Notes under the pieces: model-generated
Told to the model about the DNA's origin: nothing
Seen by the model: the letters and a program-made list of their open reading frames with translations, nothing else
Database searches by the model: none
Program-made: the position numbers and the translations under genes
Part shown: piece by piece, positions 26,822 through 35,060 of the stretch
How the letters are laid out: each line of letters begins with the position of its first letter
Position numbering within the stretch: position 1 is the stretch's first letter
DNA from: CAMDPA01 sp965223035
Lineage (GTDB): Bacteria; Pseudomonadota; Alphaproteobacteria; Rhizobiales; Hyphomicrobiaceae
NCBI GenBank assembly: GCA_965223035.1
Contig: OZ244980.1
Coordinates: 3,658,001-3,722,000, forward strand
Direction: 5' to 3'
DNA: 64,000 nt

Positions 26822-27415
26822 ATGTCTTTTACTCTGCCCGAACTGCCCTACGCCTACGAAGCGCTTCAGCCCTACATGTCGCGGGAGACGCTCGAATTTC
26901 ATCACGACAAGCACCACCAAGCCTATGTCGACAATGGCAACAAGGCGGCCGGCGACGGCACCGCTTACGCCGGAAAGTCGCTTGAGGACATCTGCAAGCA
27001 AGCTTTCGACGCCAAGGATGCACCGGTCATCAACAACATCGGCCAGCACTACAATCACATTCATTTTTGGAACTGGATGAAGCCCAATGGCGGCGGCAAG
27101 AGCCTGCCTGGCAGCCTGCAAAAGCTGGTCGATGAAGCAGGCGGCTTCGACAAAGTCCGCAATGATTTTATTCAGGCAGGCATCACCCAGTTTGGCTCCG
27201 GTTGGTGTTGGCTTGTGATCAAGAATGGCAAGCTGGAAGCGATGAAGACGCCCAACGGCGAAAACCCCGTAATGCATGGCGCCAAGCCGATTCTCGGCTG
27301 CGACGTGTGGGAACACAGCTACTACATCGACTACCGGAACGCTCGACCGAAATACCTGGAGGCGTGGTTCGATAACTTGGTCAACTGGGAGTACGTCGAA
27401 AAAATGATGGGCTGA
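26822..27415 (+). CDS. sodB: Fe/Mn superoxide dismutase (197 aa)
   Basis: Converts superoxide to O2 and H2O2 in the cytosol. Normal length. Metal ligands are visible: His27 in LEFHHDKHHQ, His79 in GQHYNHIHFW, and Asp/His in GCDVWEHSYYIDY. The GQHYNHIHFWNWM sequence leans toward the iron or cambialistic type, but metal choice cannot be settled by eye. It appears monocistronic, with a strong hairpin 60 bp downstream. There is no signal peptide. Confidence 0.96.
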   Translation: MSFTLPELPYAYEALQPYMSRETLEFHHDKHHQAYVDNGNKAAGDGTAYAGKSLEDICKQAFDAKDAPVINNIGQHYNHIHFWNWMKPNGGGKSLPGSLQKLVDEAGGFDKVRNDFIQAGITQFGSGWCWLVIKNGKLEAMKTPNGENPVMHGAKPILGCDVWEHSYYIDYRNARPKYLEAWFDNLVNWEYVEKMMG

Positions 27416-27476
27416 ACCGTTCGGCGCGTCGTGCATGGCCGAGGCGCTATTGTAACCAACCTTTGCGCTTGCTGAC

Positions 27477-27499
27477 GGGGCCGCTGCAACAGCGGCCCC
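27477..27499 (+). terminator. hairpin downstream of sodB, probable terminator
   Basis: A perfect 9-bp stem GGGGCCGCT (27477-27485) with AGCGGCCCC (27491-27499) and loop GCAAC. No T-tract follows, so if it terminates it is atypical; it could instead stabilise the mRNA 3' end. Confidence 0.5.
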
Positions 27500-27544
27500 G
27501 AATCACGTCCGCGCCAGACCATGTCCGCCTAAGGCGCAATCGCA

Positions 27545-27608
27545 CTAGATCATCTTTGCGCCTTTAATCGGGATCGTTCCGATTCCGATTAAAGGCAGGT
27601 TGCTCTAG
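27545..27608. repeat. hairpin repeat element, copy G (short chimeric form, inverted)
   Basis: It reads CTAGATCATCTTTGCGCC...GGCAGGTTGCTCTAG, the reverse orientation of copies F and K: the GATCATC end on the left and the GTTGCTC end on the right. The stem is TTTAATCGG paired with CCGATTAAA. It lies between convergent sodB and the radical SAM fusion gene. Confidence 0.88.
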
Positions 27609-27657
27609 GTGCGGCCACGCGTGTCACGGGGCCGGGATCGCGAGCAATGCGGTAGCA

Positions 27658-29610
27658 TCAGCGACGCTCAGCACCCACCGCTGGTACGGACTTGGCCAGT
27701 CCCACCGCTTGGTCGGTAGCCAGCGCATCTGCCGCAGGCGCATCAACCGGCGCAGGCGAACACGAGGCGCCGCCGAGCACACAAAACCTCGCACAGTGCG
27801 CATGGTTGAGCGACACCGAACGATCGGCCTCCCGCAGTGTATTGCCAAGCTCGAACGACGGTTCGTAAGCCATCAGCGTACAGGATAGGACGACGGGCCG
27901 CCCGGCAGCTTTGCGTTTGACCACCATGCGCGAAGTAGCACACATCATATCGGCCGGAGACTTATCCAGAATGTCCCAGCACTGCGTGGTGATTTCCGGC
28001 ACATCGACGCGGGCATCCATCTCCGGGAACAGCACCAACCGCGATCGATCGTCGGCATCGATGGCGATGTTTTCGGCCTCGAAAAGTCGCCGGTAGCCTT
28101 CGCGTTCCTCGCCGAGATCGTCGCCCCACATGGTGCGCCCGGCTACGGCAATATCAAAGCCGTGTTGTGACAACCAGCGCAATCCCGACATCGTCTTGGC
28201 GAAGGTATCGATTCCGCGCTCCTCCTCGTGCCGCAGCGCCGTGAAATGATCGACAGAGACCCGCAAGCTGAGCCGGTCAGCGTAACGCGCCCTGAGCGCC
28301 AGCAGTTGGGACTTGTAACGCATCATTGGCCGCATCGCGTTGGTCAGCACCAACGTCCGATACCCCCTGCCCAGGCACAGCTCCAGCAGCTTGACAATGT
28401 TAGGGTTCAAGAACGGTTCGCCACCAGTAAAGCCAATTTCTGTGGTCGGAAATCCTTGGTCGACGATCTCGTCCAGATAGGGCACAACGTCGTCGGGCGT
28501 AAGATACACGAGCCGGTCGTTGCTTGGGCTCGACCCAATGTAGCAATTGCGGCAGGTGATGTTGCACAAGGTGCCGGTATTGAACCACAGCGTATTGAGA
28601 TGTTCGAGATGGACGCGCGCCCGCTCATCGCCTTGCGCCGTGATGAGTGGATCCTCAAACTTCCCTGCGGCCAGCGGGATCCGGTTGTCGCGCGTGACGG
28701 CGGGCCAGAGTTGTTGCGCTTTCAAGGGGCGTCGACGACGCGGCGCGCCGTGACGATGCGGTCTTTGCCAGAACACTCGGCCCGGGACATAGGGCACGCC
28801 GCGCGCATTGATCTCGATCTTGGGCAACACATCGCACGACGGCCACAGACCGGTCCGCAACGCCAGCGCATACGTCTCCGGCAGCCCGGCGCCGAGCAGC
28901 TTTGCCGCGGCAGCTTGATGATCATAGCTGATCGCGTGATGGGTTATCAGCAGACCGTCACGTGCCGGCTCCAGGACGCAGACCCACACCCTGGTCGTTC
29001 CGTCATTGGCCGGGACGCCAACAACACCGGCGTTGTGCCAGAGCCGCTGGTCGATGATCTGCGAAAACGGTAGGCCACAATGCCCCGCGATGACGCCGTC
29101 GAGATGGGTGCCGAGCCGGTCGAGCGCGCGCGCTTTGACCAGTGCTGGCGTCGACTCGAAAATCAACTGGCTAACGTCATCGGCGCCACCGTGGATAACG
29201 GCAAGACGCATGCCGGCGATCTCGATCTCGAGCCGCCGGGGCAGACTTCGCAGCCAGGCGCGGTCGTCCTCACCGAGCGCTCGGTCGGCAAACTTGAACC
29301 ACGACTGGGTAAGACGGTCGCCGGCGCTGCTGCTGGCAAAGCCGCAGCCAAGGTCGGCCGCTGCGAACCCCAGCTGCTGGTCGCAATCGCCCATGACGAC
29401 ATGGCCGCCGTGGCTGCGCACGCGCGCGATCGTTGCGGCGGGATCCGCGCAGTAGGCTGCCACGTCGCCGGTACAGACCACCCGTTCGGGCGGGATGCGC
29501 AGACGGTCCGCATAGGCCAGGGCAGCCGTCGTCGCCTCCAGGTTGCCGTAGGGCCCACCAAACACCAACATCGCGCCGTCCGCGCGAACGGCGCGTGTCA
29601 ATCCGTCCAT
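27658..29610 (-). CDS. metallophosphoesterase-like / radical SAM fusion protein (650 aa)
   Basis: Residues 1-~235 resemble calcineurin-like phosphoesterases: CTGDVAAYC, VMGDCDQQL, VIHGGADDVSQ and IAGHCGLPFSQ follow the usual motif order. The first motif is FGGPYGNLEA instead of D-x-HGN, so the Asp and His of the first metal site are missing. After a basic linker (~280-330), a radical SAM domain starts with NTGTLCNITCRNCYIG, CX3CX2C at Cys349, 353 and 356, then GFTGGEPFLNPN. The last ~60 residues are Cys-containing (HCARFCVLGGASC) and could bind another cluster, followed by an Ala-rich tail. AGGGAGAG precedes the ATG at 29610. The function is unknown; a two-step modification or phosphate-ester pathway is inference. 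Confidence 0.88.
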   Translation of the reverse strand: MDGLTRAVRADGAMLVFGGPYGNLEATTAALAYADRLRIPPERVVCTGDVAAYCADPAATIARVRSHGGHVVMGDCDQQLGFAAADLGCGFASSSAGDRLTQSWFKFADRALGEDDRAWLRSLPRRLEIEIAGMRLAVIHGGADDVSQLIFESTPALVKARALDRLGTHLDGVIAGHCGLPFSQIIDQRLWHNAGVVGVPANDGTTRVWVCVLEPARDGLLITHHAISYDHQAAAAKLLGAGLPETYALALRTGLWPSCDVLPKIEINARGVPYVPGRVFWQRPHRHGAPRRRRPLKAQQLWPAVTRDNRIPLAAGKFEDPLITAQGDERARVHLEHLNTLWFNTGTLCNITCRNCYIGSSPSNDRLVYLTPDDVVPYLDEIVDQGFPTTEIGFTGGEPFLNPNIVKLLELCLGRGYRTLVLTNAMRPMMRYKSQLLALRARYADRLSLRVSVDHFTALRHEEERGIDTFAKTMSGLRWLSQHGFDIAVAGRTMWGDDLGEEREGYRRLFEAENIAIDADDRSRLVLFPEMDARVDVPEITTQCWDILDKSPADMMCATSRMVVKRKAAGRPVVLSCTLMAYEPSFELGNTLREADRSVSLNHAHCARFCVLGGASCSPAPVDAPAADALATDQAVGLAKSVPAVGAERR

Positions 29611-29703
29611 TCCGCTCTCCCTTTGCGAGCGAACTCATACCCGTCATACGCTGCGGTGCGATACTGAATTCTGCGTGAGGCGTCAGTGAGGGGTATGCCG
29701 ACT

Positions 29704-30135
29704 TCAACCCCTGTTGAGCTCGCCCATGACCGCGTCGACCCCGGCCTGGGCCACCTCAATGTCCTGTGCCGGGGTGCCCGATGAGACGCCGATGCCGCCG
29801 ACCACGTCGCCGTCCACGATCACCGGCAGACCGCCACCGATGATGCAAAAATGGCCGTCGTTCGTGACGTGGATTCCGAACGCGGGCTGTCCTGGCTGGC
29901 ACAGCCGATTGTAGTGCTCCGTCGGATTTTTTGCGGCCGCGGCGGTGAAAGCCTTATCGATCGCGATCTTGATGCTCGACACCTTGCCGCCGTCCATGCG
30001 TGAGAACGCGATCAGACTGCCGGATTCATCGCTGATGGCAATGCATTGCGGTACGCCATGCTCGCGCGCCTTATGCTCGGCCGCATCGATCATAATCTGC
30101 GCCTCCGCGCGGGACAGCCGCTTGATGTCAAGCAT
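29704..30135 (-). CDS. GlcG/HbpS-family protein (143 aa)
   Basis: Full-length match to the PF03928-type fold: SDESGSLIAFSRMDGG, a KAFTAAA helix, and IIGGGLPVIVDGDVVGGIGVSSGTP. Family members bind haem, cobalamin or small ligands, and some sit in glycolate or diol loci; no catalytic role is secure. Upstream on the same strand (54 bp) is a DapA-like gene, and the two could be co-transcribed. No signal peptide is present, unlike secreted HbpS. Confidence 0.9.
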   Translation of the reverse strand: MLDIKRLSRAEAQIMIDAAEHKAREHGVPQCIAISDESGSLIAFSRMDGGKVSSIKIAIDKAFTAAAAKNPTEHYNRLCQPGQPAFGIHVTNDGHFCIIGGGLPVIVDGDVVGGIGVSSGTPAQDIEVAQAGVDAVMGELNRG

Positions 30136-30189
30136 GGAACCTCCTTGAGAGCGATGGTGTCGGATGAGTTAGCCGCACGCCGCGCGGCA

Positions 30190-31095
30190 TCAAGCGTCGT
30201 CTTTGAATAAGCAGGTGGTTTTTAAGTAGGCCGCCAACGATTGCTTCTCATCGGCATTGAAGGCCGGAAACGGCGGAAACGGATCACCGACGCCTTGCCC
30301 GATGATCTCCATGGCCGCCTTCATCACCGGCGCCAGTCCCTTGCCCATCCAGCGGGCTGGGAACAGCGCGAACTGCAACTGCAGCCGGGCCGCCTTTTCG
30401 TAGTCCCCGGCCTTGAAGGCATCCATGATCTTGGCAGCGATAAAGCAGGCCGGTGGCGGCATGGTCGCGCCAGAGCCACCGAGCATCAGTGTCGCCAGCA
30501 ACATTTGCATGGTCGTGAAGTATCTGGCGTGGCCGGCGTGGTCAATTTCGACAATCAGGCGCGAGACGCGCGATAGGTCGCGCGAGCTTTCCTTCACGTA
30601 CTTAACGTTGTCGATGTGCGTGATCTTGATGGTGGCTTCCGGCGATACCGCTGCGCCGGGCCCGGGATTGAGATAAAGCAGCAATGGCAATGGCGACGTG
30701 TCCGCCAGCGTACCGAAATAGTCGACCAACTCTTGCACGCTCGGCTCGCCTCCATAGGGCCGCTGCGGTGCCAACACTTGTGCTGCGGTCGCTCCCAAAT
30801 CATGGGCCAACGCGATCAGTTGCGCGGCAATGCGCGGGTTGGGATGGCTGACGCCGACCACCAGTTTGGAGCGATCTGCGACCATGGCGGCCGTGCGCCG
30901 GATCAATTCGATGCGATCTGCAAACGTCAGGTAGTGGTACTCGCTGGTCTCGACGCCGGCGACGGACACCATGCCTGCCTTGCAAATATCGCAGATGTAA
31001 TTGATCTCGCGCTCCAACGCGTTCCAGTCGATCGACACATCACTGCTTTTGAAGGGAGTGAGAGGGGCGACAATCAGCTCGGGCGTGCTCACCAT
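30190..31095 (-). CDS. dihydrodipicolinate synthase/N-acetylneuraminate lyase-family aldolase (301 aa)
   Basis: A (beta/alpha)8 class I aldolase of normal length. The Schiff-base lysine is in NVKYVKESSRDL. The substrate loop GVETSEYHYLT replaces the GTTGE of true DapA, and LLLYLNPGPG replaces the usual YN-x-P-x-RT. It is therefore probably not lysine-pathway DapA but a catabolic keto-acid lyase or hydratase. It is divergent from the sulfatase at 31304 and upstream of the GlcG-like gene, which suggests a small catabolic locus. The substrate is unknown. Confidence 0.9.
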   Translation of the reverse strand: MVSTPELIVAPLTPFKSSDVSIDWNALEREINYICDICKAGMVSVAGVETSEYHYLTFADRIELIRRTAAMVADRSKLVVGVSHPNPRIAAQLIALAHDLGATAAQVLAPQRPYGGEPSVQELVDYFGTLADTSPLPLLLYLNPGPGAAVSPEATIKITHIDNVKYVKESSRDLSRVSRLIVEIDHAGHARYFTTMQMLLATLMLGGSGATMPPPACFIAAKIMDAFKAGDYEKAARLQLQFALFPARWMGKGLAPVMKAAMEIIGQGVGDPFPPFPAFNADEKQSLAAYLKTTCLFKDDA

Positions 31096-31303
31096 AATAC
31101 TCCTCGTTGGCTCCCGGTGCAGCGGCGGAAGGCCTTCACAATAGGCCCGGCCCCTGCCGCGTCAACCACAGCCAACCCCGTCAATTGCCTCCCGGTTGGC
31201 TTCTTATTCACGCGGTTGCGTCAACATTGATCGCATGGTCAATTGCCGGCCAAGGCGCCGGCCAGCGCCGTGTCGATGCCAGCCCAATGCGCCGGAGGCA
31301 CAG

Positions 31304-32878
31304 ATGTCGAAAGTCCGCAATATCCTGTTCATTATGTGCGACCAGCTCCGGTGGGATTACCTTTCGTGTTACGGCCACCCTCATCTCGACACACCCAACA
31401 TCGACCGCCTCGCCGGCATTGGCGTGCGCTTCGACTGCGCCTATGTCAACGCGCCGGTCTGCGGTCCCTCTCGGATGTCGTTTTATACCGGTCGCACCGT
31501 CTTTTCTCACGGCGCCACTTGGAATGGCGTGCCCTTGCCAATCGGTGAGCTGACGCTCGGTGATTACCTCATTCCGGAAGGCGTTCGCGTCGCCGTTGCG
31601 GGCAAAACCCACATCAAGGGCGACCGCGAGGCCATCGCCCGCCTGGGCCTGACCGACGCAACCGAGATCGGCCTCATCGTATCTGAAGGCGGCTTCGAGC
31701 CCTATGAGCGCGACGACGGCCTGCATCCCCATGGTCTGGCCCCGCCTGAGCTGAGCTATAACCGTTGGCTGAATGCATTGGGCTACGACGGCGACAACCC
31801 CTGGGACACTTGGGCCAATGCGGGCGAAGGTCCCGACGGCGAGATCATGTCCGGATGGGCCTTGCGCAATTCCATCTACCCGGCGCGGATCAAGGAGGAG
31901 CATTCCGAAACCCCCTACATCACAGACCGCGGGCTGGCGTTCATCGAAGAGTGCGGCGATCGACCGTGGCTGCTGCACCTTTCGTACATCAAGCCGCATT
32001 GGCCCTACATCGCGCCCGCGCCCTACCACAACATGTACGGTAACAACACAGTTCTACCGGCTGTAAAACATCACCGCGAGCTGAGCGAAGCCCATCCCGT
32101 GATGCGGGCCTTTATGGACATGGAGATCGGCCAATCCTTCGCCCGCGATGAGGTGCGCGATGCGGTGATCCCCGCCTACATGGGCCTGACCAAGCAGATC
32201 GACGATCATCTTGGACGGGTGTTCGATTTCTTGCAGCGCTCCGGGCGGATGGCCGATACCATGGTGGTGTTCACGTCGGACCACGGTGATTACCTGGGCG
32301 ATCACTGGCTCGGCGAGAAGGAGCTGTTCCATGAACCATCCGTGCGGGTCCCGCTGATCATTTACGACCCCGACGAGCGCGCCGATGCCACGCGGGGGAC
32401 GGCTTGCAAAGACCTGGTGGAAGCCATCGATCTGGTGCCCACGTTTCTCGATGCGCTCAATGCCAAGGCGTCCCAGCATCGGCTCGAGGGACGGTCGCTG
32501 CTGCCGTTCGTGCACGGACAACCAACCTTGAACTGGAGGGAGTCGGTGTTTGCCGAGCTCGATTACGCTTGTTATGACGCACGCCAGCTGGTCGGCCGCG
32601 GCGCCAACGACTGCCGGGCCTTCATGCTGCGAAATGCCCGATGGAAGTACGTTCACTTTAAAGGTTACCGACCGCAACTATATGATCTTCAAGAAGATCC
32701 GGACGAGTATGTCGATCTTGGCGAATCCGCGGCGCATGAGGGCATTCGGCGTGACATGCACGCAGCGCTGCTGGAGCGATTGATCGATCGTCGCAACCGC
32801 GTAACGGTCGATGACCAATGGATGCTCGACGCCCGCGAACGGGAGGGCAAAATCGGCATCGTCATTGGCCGCTGGTAG
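31304..32878 (+). CDS. type I sulfatase, Cys-type (524 aa)
   Basis: The N-terminal metal site RNILFIMCDQLRWDYLSCYG (Asp13), the sulfatase signature NAPVCGPSRMSFYTGR with Cys53 as the residue to be converted to formylglycine (C-x-P-S-R), AGKTHIKGD and TSDHGDYLGDHWLGEKE are all present. The start at 31304 (MSKVRN) is preferred to a longer frame without motifs. There is no signal peptide, so it is probably cytosolic; activation needs a formylglycine-generating enzyme, not seen here. Family members hydrolyse sulfate or phosphonate esters. The divergent partner is a DapA-like aldolase. Confidence 0.93.
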   Translation: MSKVRNILFIMCDQLRWDYLSCYGHPHLDTPNIDRLAGIGVRFDCAYVNAPVCGPSRMSFYTGRTVFSHGATWNGVPLPIGELTLGDYLIPEGVRVAVAGKTHIKGDREAIARLGLTDATEIGLIVSEGGFEPYERDDGLHPHGLAPPELSYNRWLNALGYDGDNPWDTWANAGEGPDGEIMSGWALRNSIYPARIKEEHSETPYITDRGLAFIEECGDRPWLLHLSYIKPHWPYIAPAPYHNMYGNNTVLPAVKHHRELSEAHPVMRAFMDMEIGQSFARDEVRDAVIPAYMGLTKQIDDHLGRVFDFLQRSGRMADTMVVFTSDHGDYLGDHWLGEKELFHEPSVRVPLIIYDPDERADATRGTACKDLVEAIDLVPTFLDALNAKASQHRLEGRSLLPFVHGQPTLNWRESVFAELDYACYDARQLVGRGANDCRAFMLRNARWKYVHFKGYRPQLYDLQEDPDEYVDLGESAAHEGIRRDMHAALLERLIDRRNRVTVDDQWMLDAREREGKIGIVIGRW

Positions 32879-33201
32879 TACAAGAATCGACGCGGCCGGC
32901 CTTCTACACAAAATTTTGAATATCGCGTTATGCGCCTTTCGACTTACACGAATTGGGCTGGATCGAAGCATCGGCGCTGATTCGGGTGGCTATTGCCCCG
33001 CGAGCCGAGCTTCGCAGGTCAGAACATACTGAACGTGCCGCCGATTTGATCGCAAACGTTCTCATCTAGTTCCAGTCGGTGTGGGTTGCCAACCGCTTTG
33101 GCGAGAGTTTGTCATATAATTGTCATCCCACAGCGCGACGACGCAGGAACTGAAAAGACCCGCTCAACAGGGCACTGCGGAGCGACGGGAGACCGGCCAC
33201 A
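32879..33201. other. 320-bp intergenic region before the CcdA-like gene
   Basis: No gene, repeat copy or structured RNA was recognised. It is locally less GC-rich around 32900-32950 and 33100-33130, the likely promoter area of the downstream gene. Confidence 0.45.
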
Positions 33202-33924
33202 ATGACCATTGCAAGCGTTGGCCTCGCCTTCATCGCCGGCATGCTGTCGACACTGTCTCCCTGCGTCCTGCCCTTGATTCCGATCGTGCTCGGCACGGCC
33301 GCGACCGAGCATAGGTTTGGCCCGGTCGCGTTGGCGAGCGGACTGGCCCTCAGCTTTACCGCAATTGGTCTCTTCATCGCCACCGTGGGGTTCTCGCTTG
33401 GCATCGATTCGTCCGTGTTCAGGCTCCTGGCCGCCATGTTGCTGCTCGCTCTCGGCACCGTGTTGGCGGTACCCATGCTGCAGCAGCAGTTCGCGACCGC
33501 AACGGGGCCCATCAGCACCTGGGCGTCGGATCATCTGTCCGGTGTGACGGGCTGTGGCTTGGGTGGGCAGTTCACCGTTGGCCTTTTGCTGGGAGCGATC
33601 TGGAGCCCGTGTGCCGGTCCCACGTTGGGCGCGGCGTCGGTGCTGGCGGCACAGGGCAAGGATCTCGGCCACGTCGCCCTGACCATGCTGATGTTCGGCG
33701 TCGGCGCAGCGCTGCCCCTGCTGATCCTCGGCATGCTTTCGCGAGAGGCGATGATCGCCATCCGTGGCCGGCTGATGAACGCCGGCGCAGCGCTCAAAAT
33801 GTCGTTCGGGATCGTGTTGATCATCGCCGGACTACTGGTGTTGTCCGGCTACGATAAAAAGCTGGAAGCGTCCTTGACGTCGGCCAGCCCCGGTTGGTTG
33901 ACCGATTTGACCGTCCGCTTCTAG
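33202..33924 (+). CDS. CcdA-type cytochrome c biogenesis / DsbD-like transmembrane thiol transporter (240 aa)
   Basis: Six predicted membrane helices. The two family cysteines sit in STLSPCVLPLIPIVLG (helix 1) and IWSPCAGPTLGAAS (helix 4), the pair that passes reducing equivalents across the inner membrane. Length fits CcdA rather than full DsbD. No thioredoxin-like partner or ccm gene is adjacent. The gene's TAG stop codon (33922-33924) is part of the CTAG that begins hairpin element copy H, so the very end of the protein may have been set by that insertion. Confidence 0.92.
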   Translation: MTIASVGLAFIAGMLSTLSPCVLPLIPIVLGTAATEHRFGPVALASGLALSFTAIGLFIATVGFSLGIDSSVFRLLAAMLLLALGTVLAVPMLQQQFATATGPISTWASDHLSGVTGCGLGGQFTVGLLLGAIWSPCAGPTLGAASVLAAQGKDLGHVALTMLMFGVGAALPLLILGMLSREAMIAIRGRLMNAGAALKMSFGIVLIIAGLLVLSGYDKKLEASLTSASPGWLTDLTVRF

Positions 33925-34058
33925 ATCATCGCGCCTTAAATCGGAACCGAAAAGCCGGTTCCGATTTAAGGCGCAAAGATGATCGCTCTTAAAGTGGTGA
34001 GCAACGTTCTGCTGTTCATCGGACTCGGAGCGATCCCGATTAAGGGCAGAACGTTGCC
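33921..34058. repeat. hairpin repeat element, copy H (two-hairpin form, inverted)
   Basis: It begins CTAGATCATC with a perfect 19-bp stem GCGCCTTAAATCGGAACCG (33931-33949) paired with 33956-33974, loop AAAAGC, then GATGATC. The other hairpin follows (GAGCAACGTTCTGC ... GGGCAGAACGTTGC). This is the mirror order of copies A, B and E. The first four bases contain the ccdA stop codon. Confidence 0.88.
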
Positions 34059-34078
34059 CCCACGGTAAGGGCGATCAT

Positions 34079-34110
34079 CAATGCTTGAGCCGGGCCCGGC
34101 TCAAGCATTG
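34079..34110. repeat. perfect 32-bp palindrome overlapping the xerD stop codon
   Basis: Arms CAATGCTTGAGCCGGG and its exact complement meet without a spacer. The left side is preceded by GGGCGATCATC, the family flank. The right arm (34095-34110) contains the last two codons and TGA stop of xerD. It may act as a terminator for xerD transcripts, though no T-tract follows. The left arm looks like an inverted copy of the gene end. Confidence 0.85.
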
Positions 34111-35060
34111 CCTGCCAACGGATGGTGACTGAGCACCAGCTGTTTCAAGCGCTCATCAAGGACGTGCGTGTAGATCTCCGTGGTGGAGATGTCGGCGTGG
34201 CCGAGCAGCTGCTGCACCGAGCGTAAATCGGCGCCGCGATCGAGCAAATGGCTGGCGAAGGCGTGCCTAAGGACGTGCGGGCTGACGCGCTCCGGGTCCA
34301 ACCCAGCCGATTGCGCTAACTCCTTGAGCTCCTGTGCCAGCCGCTGACGTGTGAGATGCCCCTGCGCGCTCTTCGAGGGAAACAGCCACCGGGTGCGCAT
34401 CATCGGCGCGACGCCATCCTCGGCCGCTTCACCGACGCTGAGGTACCGGTCGAGCGCTTCACGCGCGGTGTGATTAAGCGGGACCAGCCGCTCTCGGCCG
34501 CCTTTACCGACGATCGTGAGAACGCGATGATCACCGATCAGGACGCTGCACGGTAGACTGACGAGTTCTGACACGCGCATGCCGGTGGCATACAGCATTT
34601 CGATCAGGCAGTTGAGCCGCAAGGCCCGCACCAAGTCCCGCCCCGTCGCACCGTCGGCGCGGGACCGCGCTGCCGCCAACAGCCGATCGACCTCCGACAC
34701 CGACAACGTCTTCGGCAGCTGGCGCCCGCGTTTGGGCGCGATCAAATTCCACGACGGGTCCTCCGCCGTATGGCCTTCCGCCGTCAGGTACCGGTAGAAC
34801 TGACGAATGGCCGACAAGCGGCGCGCACGGGTTGCAGGCGCCAAACCCTGTTGAGCCAAGTGCTTGGCATACGTCGCTAGCTGAGCCGGCGTTACCGCCG
34901 TCACGCTGACCCCAACCTGCTCTAAATGAACGGCAAAATGCTGCAGGTCGCGGCGGTAGGCGTCAAGTGTGTTGAAGGCAGCGCCGCGCTCGGCTGCCTT
35001 CATCTCCAAAAATTGCTCGATCACTTCGCCCATCGTCACGTGTTCGTGGTTCGCGGCCAT
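34101..35060 (-). CDS. xerD: tyrosine recombinase of the XerC/XerD type (319 aa)
   Basis: The N-terminal SAM-like domain (EQFLEMKAAERGAAFNTLDAYRRDL) and the catalytic domain are both complete. Catalytic residues are visible: Arg in YATGMRVSELVSLP, Lys in VGKGGRERLVPL, H-x-x-R in VSPHVLRHAFASHLL, His in LLGHADISTTEIYTHV and the nucleophile Tyr in the same segment. Length and context (aroK locus) fit chromosomal XerD, which resolves dimers at dif. The start is ambiguous: 35060 overlaps the upstream gene by 25 bp, while ATG 35033 begins 2 bp after its stop. No strong ribosome binding site decides. Confidence 0.93.
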   Translation of the reverse strand: MAANHEHVTMGEVIEQFLEMKAAERGAAFNTLDAYRRDLQHFAVHLEQVGVSVTAVTPAQLATYAKHLAQQGLAPATRARRLSAIRQFYRYLTAEGHTAEDPSWNLIAPKRGRQLPKTLSVSEVDRLLAAARSRADGATGRDLVRALRLNCLIEMLYATGMRVSELVSLPCSVLIGDHRVLTIVGKGGRERLVPLNHTAREALDRYLSVGEAAEDGVAPMMRTRWLFPSKSAQGHLTRQRLAQELKELAQSAGLDPERVSPHVLRHAFASHLLDRGADLRSVQQLLGHADISTTEIYTHVLDERLKQLVLSHHPLAGNA

